A stretch of DNA of 64,000 nt. It comes from an uncultured Akkermansia sp. (lineage in GTDB: Bacteria; Verrucomicrobiota; Verrucomicrobiia; Verrucomicrobiales; Akkermansiaceae). The stretch is taken from the NCBI GenBank assembly GCA_947626545.1, contig CANQSS010000001.1, forward strand, positions 1 through 64,000, in the 5' to 3' direction. This document shows, in pieces, positions 54,001-57,000 of this stretch (position 1 is the stretch's first letter; the number at the start of each line of letters is the position of its first letter). The notes under the pieces are model-generated. The model had not been told where the DNA came from. It saw only the letters and a list, made by a program, of their open reading frames with translations, and ran no database searches. Both the position numbers and the translations under genes were made by a program.

Positions 54001-57000
54001 TTTGTCCCCACCCAGCTTGATACCGCCTCCGACGTCCAGTTTTTCTTGCACTACCAACGTGGCGCCACTCAAGACAAAATTGGCACCTTTCAGACTTTCG
54101 TCGTCGTACAAGTACGTTCCCTCAGCCAAGCTGATGGAACCATCCCATTTTGTTCCGGCCCCCATGACGGCCTTCAAAGAGTGTGGATCGTCTCCTCCGT
54201 TTGTGAATGCGAAAGCAAGCGTACCTTTCCCGTTCACATTCGTCAACGTCAGACCATCGCCCAGCAGCCCGTCCTCGGTGATGGTCAAGGTACCTCCAAC
54301 GTTAATATCTGCGAGCAGTGACCCTGTTTTCCCTTCGGCGTGCTTCAAGATCAACTCCTCCCCCGCCTTTATAGTGATCGGGCTACTCGCTCTGTCTTTT
54401 ATCTGAACATTGCCCGTCATGAACAAAGTGAGTTTCTTTCCCTCTTCGATCGATAGGCTCTCCACCTCGCCGCTAAGCTTGATCTCACCGGAGGCTTTCA
54501 AGTTGCCGGCTTTGCCATCCGTGCCGGTGGTCATACTTAGCTCACCACTCCAACCCGCGCTGTTGTTGAGAGTGAGCGTACCGCCACTCAAAGTGATATT
54601 GCCACTATAACCACTCAGATCCTGCACCGTGAAATCCTTGGACACAGCCAAAGCTCCATCACCGGCGAGCTTTTCGACTGTCAACGCGCTCTCCCACGAG
54701 AGGGTACCTCCATTATTCAGCGTCAACGTACCTGCAATACTGTTTCCTTCTCCACCTGACGCAGAAGCAAAGCTCAACTCGGAGTTTTTTTCCAACGTGA
54801 TGTTCCCCGTGATGGTATTGCTCTCGGAGCCCTGCATGAGCAAGGCGGTTTTTTGGGATTGTCCGGCGCCGCCGAGCGTTACGGTTCCTTTTCCGATGGT
54901 AAACGTCGTTTTAGTATCCTCAACACCACTCTCGCCCAGAGCAAGTGTCGCACCTTCTTTCAGACTCACATTACTGCTATTCAAGGATACCTCCTCCCCC
55001 CCCAAGGTCAGAATGCCGCTCTCCACGGTCAGCTCCTCACCACCAAAACCTTTCTTCAGTGTGTAGTTCGCTCCCGCATGCGAGTTGGAAAATGTGAGAT
55101 GCGAAGTGACGATCTCTCCCTCGAAGGAACCGTCCTGCGTCGCGTTCAAGGTCAAGGTACCTACGCCTTCCACCTTGCCTGTGCCTGCGAGCGAAGTTGC
55201 GGTCATGGACCCGGATAACGTCAACGTGTTGTTCAAGGTGAGCTTGCCAACTTCCGCTCCATCGCCGGAATAGGTAAATTCGCCGCCGACGGCGAGACCT
55301 GTTGTCAAATTCATGGAGCCGGCGTAAGTACCTCCTTTCACCGTGAGAGAGTCACCCCTCACCGCGCCCTTGCCCACCTCTGTGCTGTCCAACTTATTGA
55401 CCGTACGCCCCGTCCCGACCTCCAGCGTGCCGCCCGCGGTCAAATCAATGGTAGCTGAACTAAGATCGGCCCCATCTCCAAGAATGAGCGTCGCGTCTTG
55501 TGCCACCGTCAACTTGCCAGTTCCCTCCACGGAGAAACCACTTCCCAAAGTCAGTCTGCCGCCTGTTCCAATGGTGAAGGCAAATGGTGCTTCTGATTCA
55601 CCGAAGCTCAACTTCCCGCTGAAGGTACCACCATTTCCGGCTTCAACCGTCGCGTTTTGCTGCAAACTGATGCCCCAAGCCAAATTATACCCACCGGTCC
55701 AAATGATGGCGTTGTCTCCGGTCCAAGATTCGGCCACGGTGATCGTGTTGCTCTTGACGTCTCTTTCTACCTGCCCCAAATCCGCGGTCAGCGTCAAGCT
55801 GGCGTCTTTCCCCAATTCCAAGTTTGTCACCGTGCGGAGCCTGTCTCCATTGTCGGCCGTGGCCGTCAACCGCGTTTCCGTCAGCCTCAACGTGCCCAGC
55901 TGATCTTTCCCGTCGGTAGTGGCGTAGAGCAGAACATTCGTCAGGACTGTGTTCCCGGGTCCATCAACGGCGCCGAGCCCCTCCCAAACCATCGTACCAG
56001 CCCCGCTCACCCGACTGTGTTTGCCATTTTCGGTAGACCACTCATCCGTCGTTTTGATGACGAGGGTACTGTCTTTGTCTACGCTTACATCACCCAAGCT
56101 CTTGTATTCACCATACGCTGAGCTTCCCGAGCTCACGGTGAGCTTAGCACCACCCGTCAGCTCCACACCGGCACCTTCTACTAGTCCCGTGTAACTGGTG
56201 CTTCCTCCAACATTCGATATCTCCACATCTACCTTCCCCGATATGGTGAGCAAACTCTGCCATTTGATTTCTGTGGCGGCCAAGATAACCGAACTGCGTT
56301 TGCTGTCATCGGTGCCACCGGTGATCGAAACACCTCCGCTGGCTGAACCAAGAGTAAGGCTGTCCACTAAACCGCCACGCGTACTCTTCATCACGAAAGA
56401 TGCGCTATCCCCTAGCATCAAACCTCCCAGAGTAACGCTGCCACTTCCATTGTCCTGCATCGTCACCGCGTTATTCGCGGCAATCGTCAACACGCCGGTT
56501 GTGAAGACTCCATCCACGCCCAAAGTCCAAGCAGTATTGACATTGCTGTTGAAACTCACCGCACCCGCCGTGACGCCACCCGACACATTCACCGTCACGA
56601 GTGTCCAAGCTCCGGCGTTCAGCTCAGCGTCGGAGCCGCTACTCCAAACCTTTCCGCTCTCCCCTTCATACGTCCAAGACGTGTTGTCTGTCTCGCTATT
56701 CCATCTCAACACCGCCTCCGTTACTTCTTCTGAGGCTTGGGCAGCAGTCCACGTGTACTTCTCACCTGCGCTCATCGGCGAGATTCCATCATCCAAGTTG
56801 GCCAGAGCGATTCCAGCATCGGCAAGGGGTTCGTCGGCAGAGATGCCCGAGGAACGGAGTTGGCCGTCCGAGTCCTCATCATCGTCCTGCTGCAAAGTGG
56901 CGTCTTCCGGGGCGATCTCGTGCGATTGCGCGCGCGTAGGCGCGGTCGCGACAGTACTCCCCTGTGATTCTGCTAAATTTGTTATTTTGAGAGACTGGTC

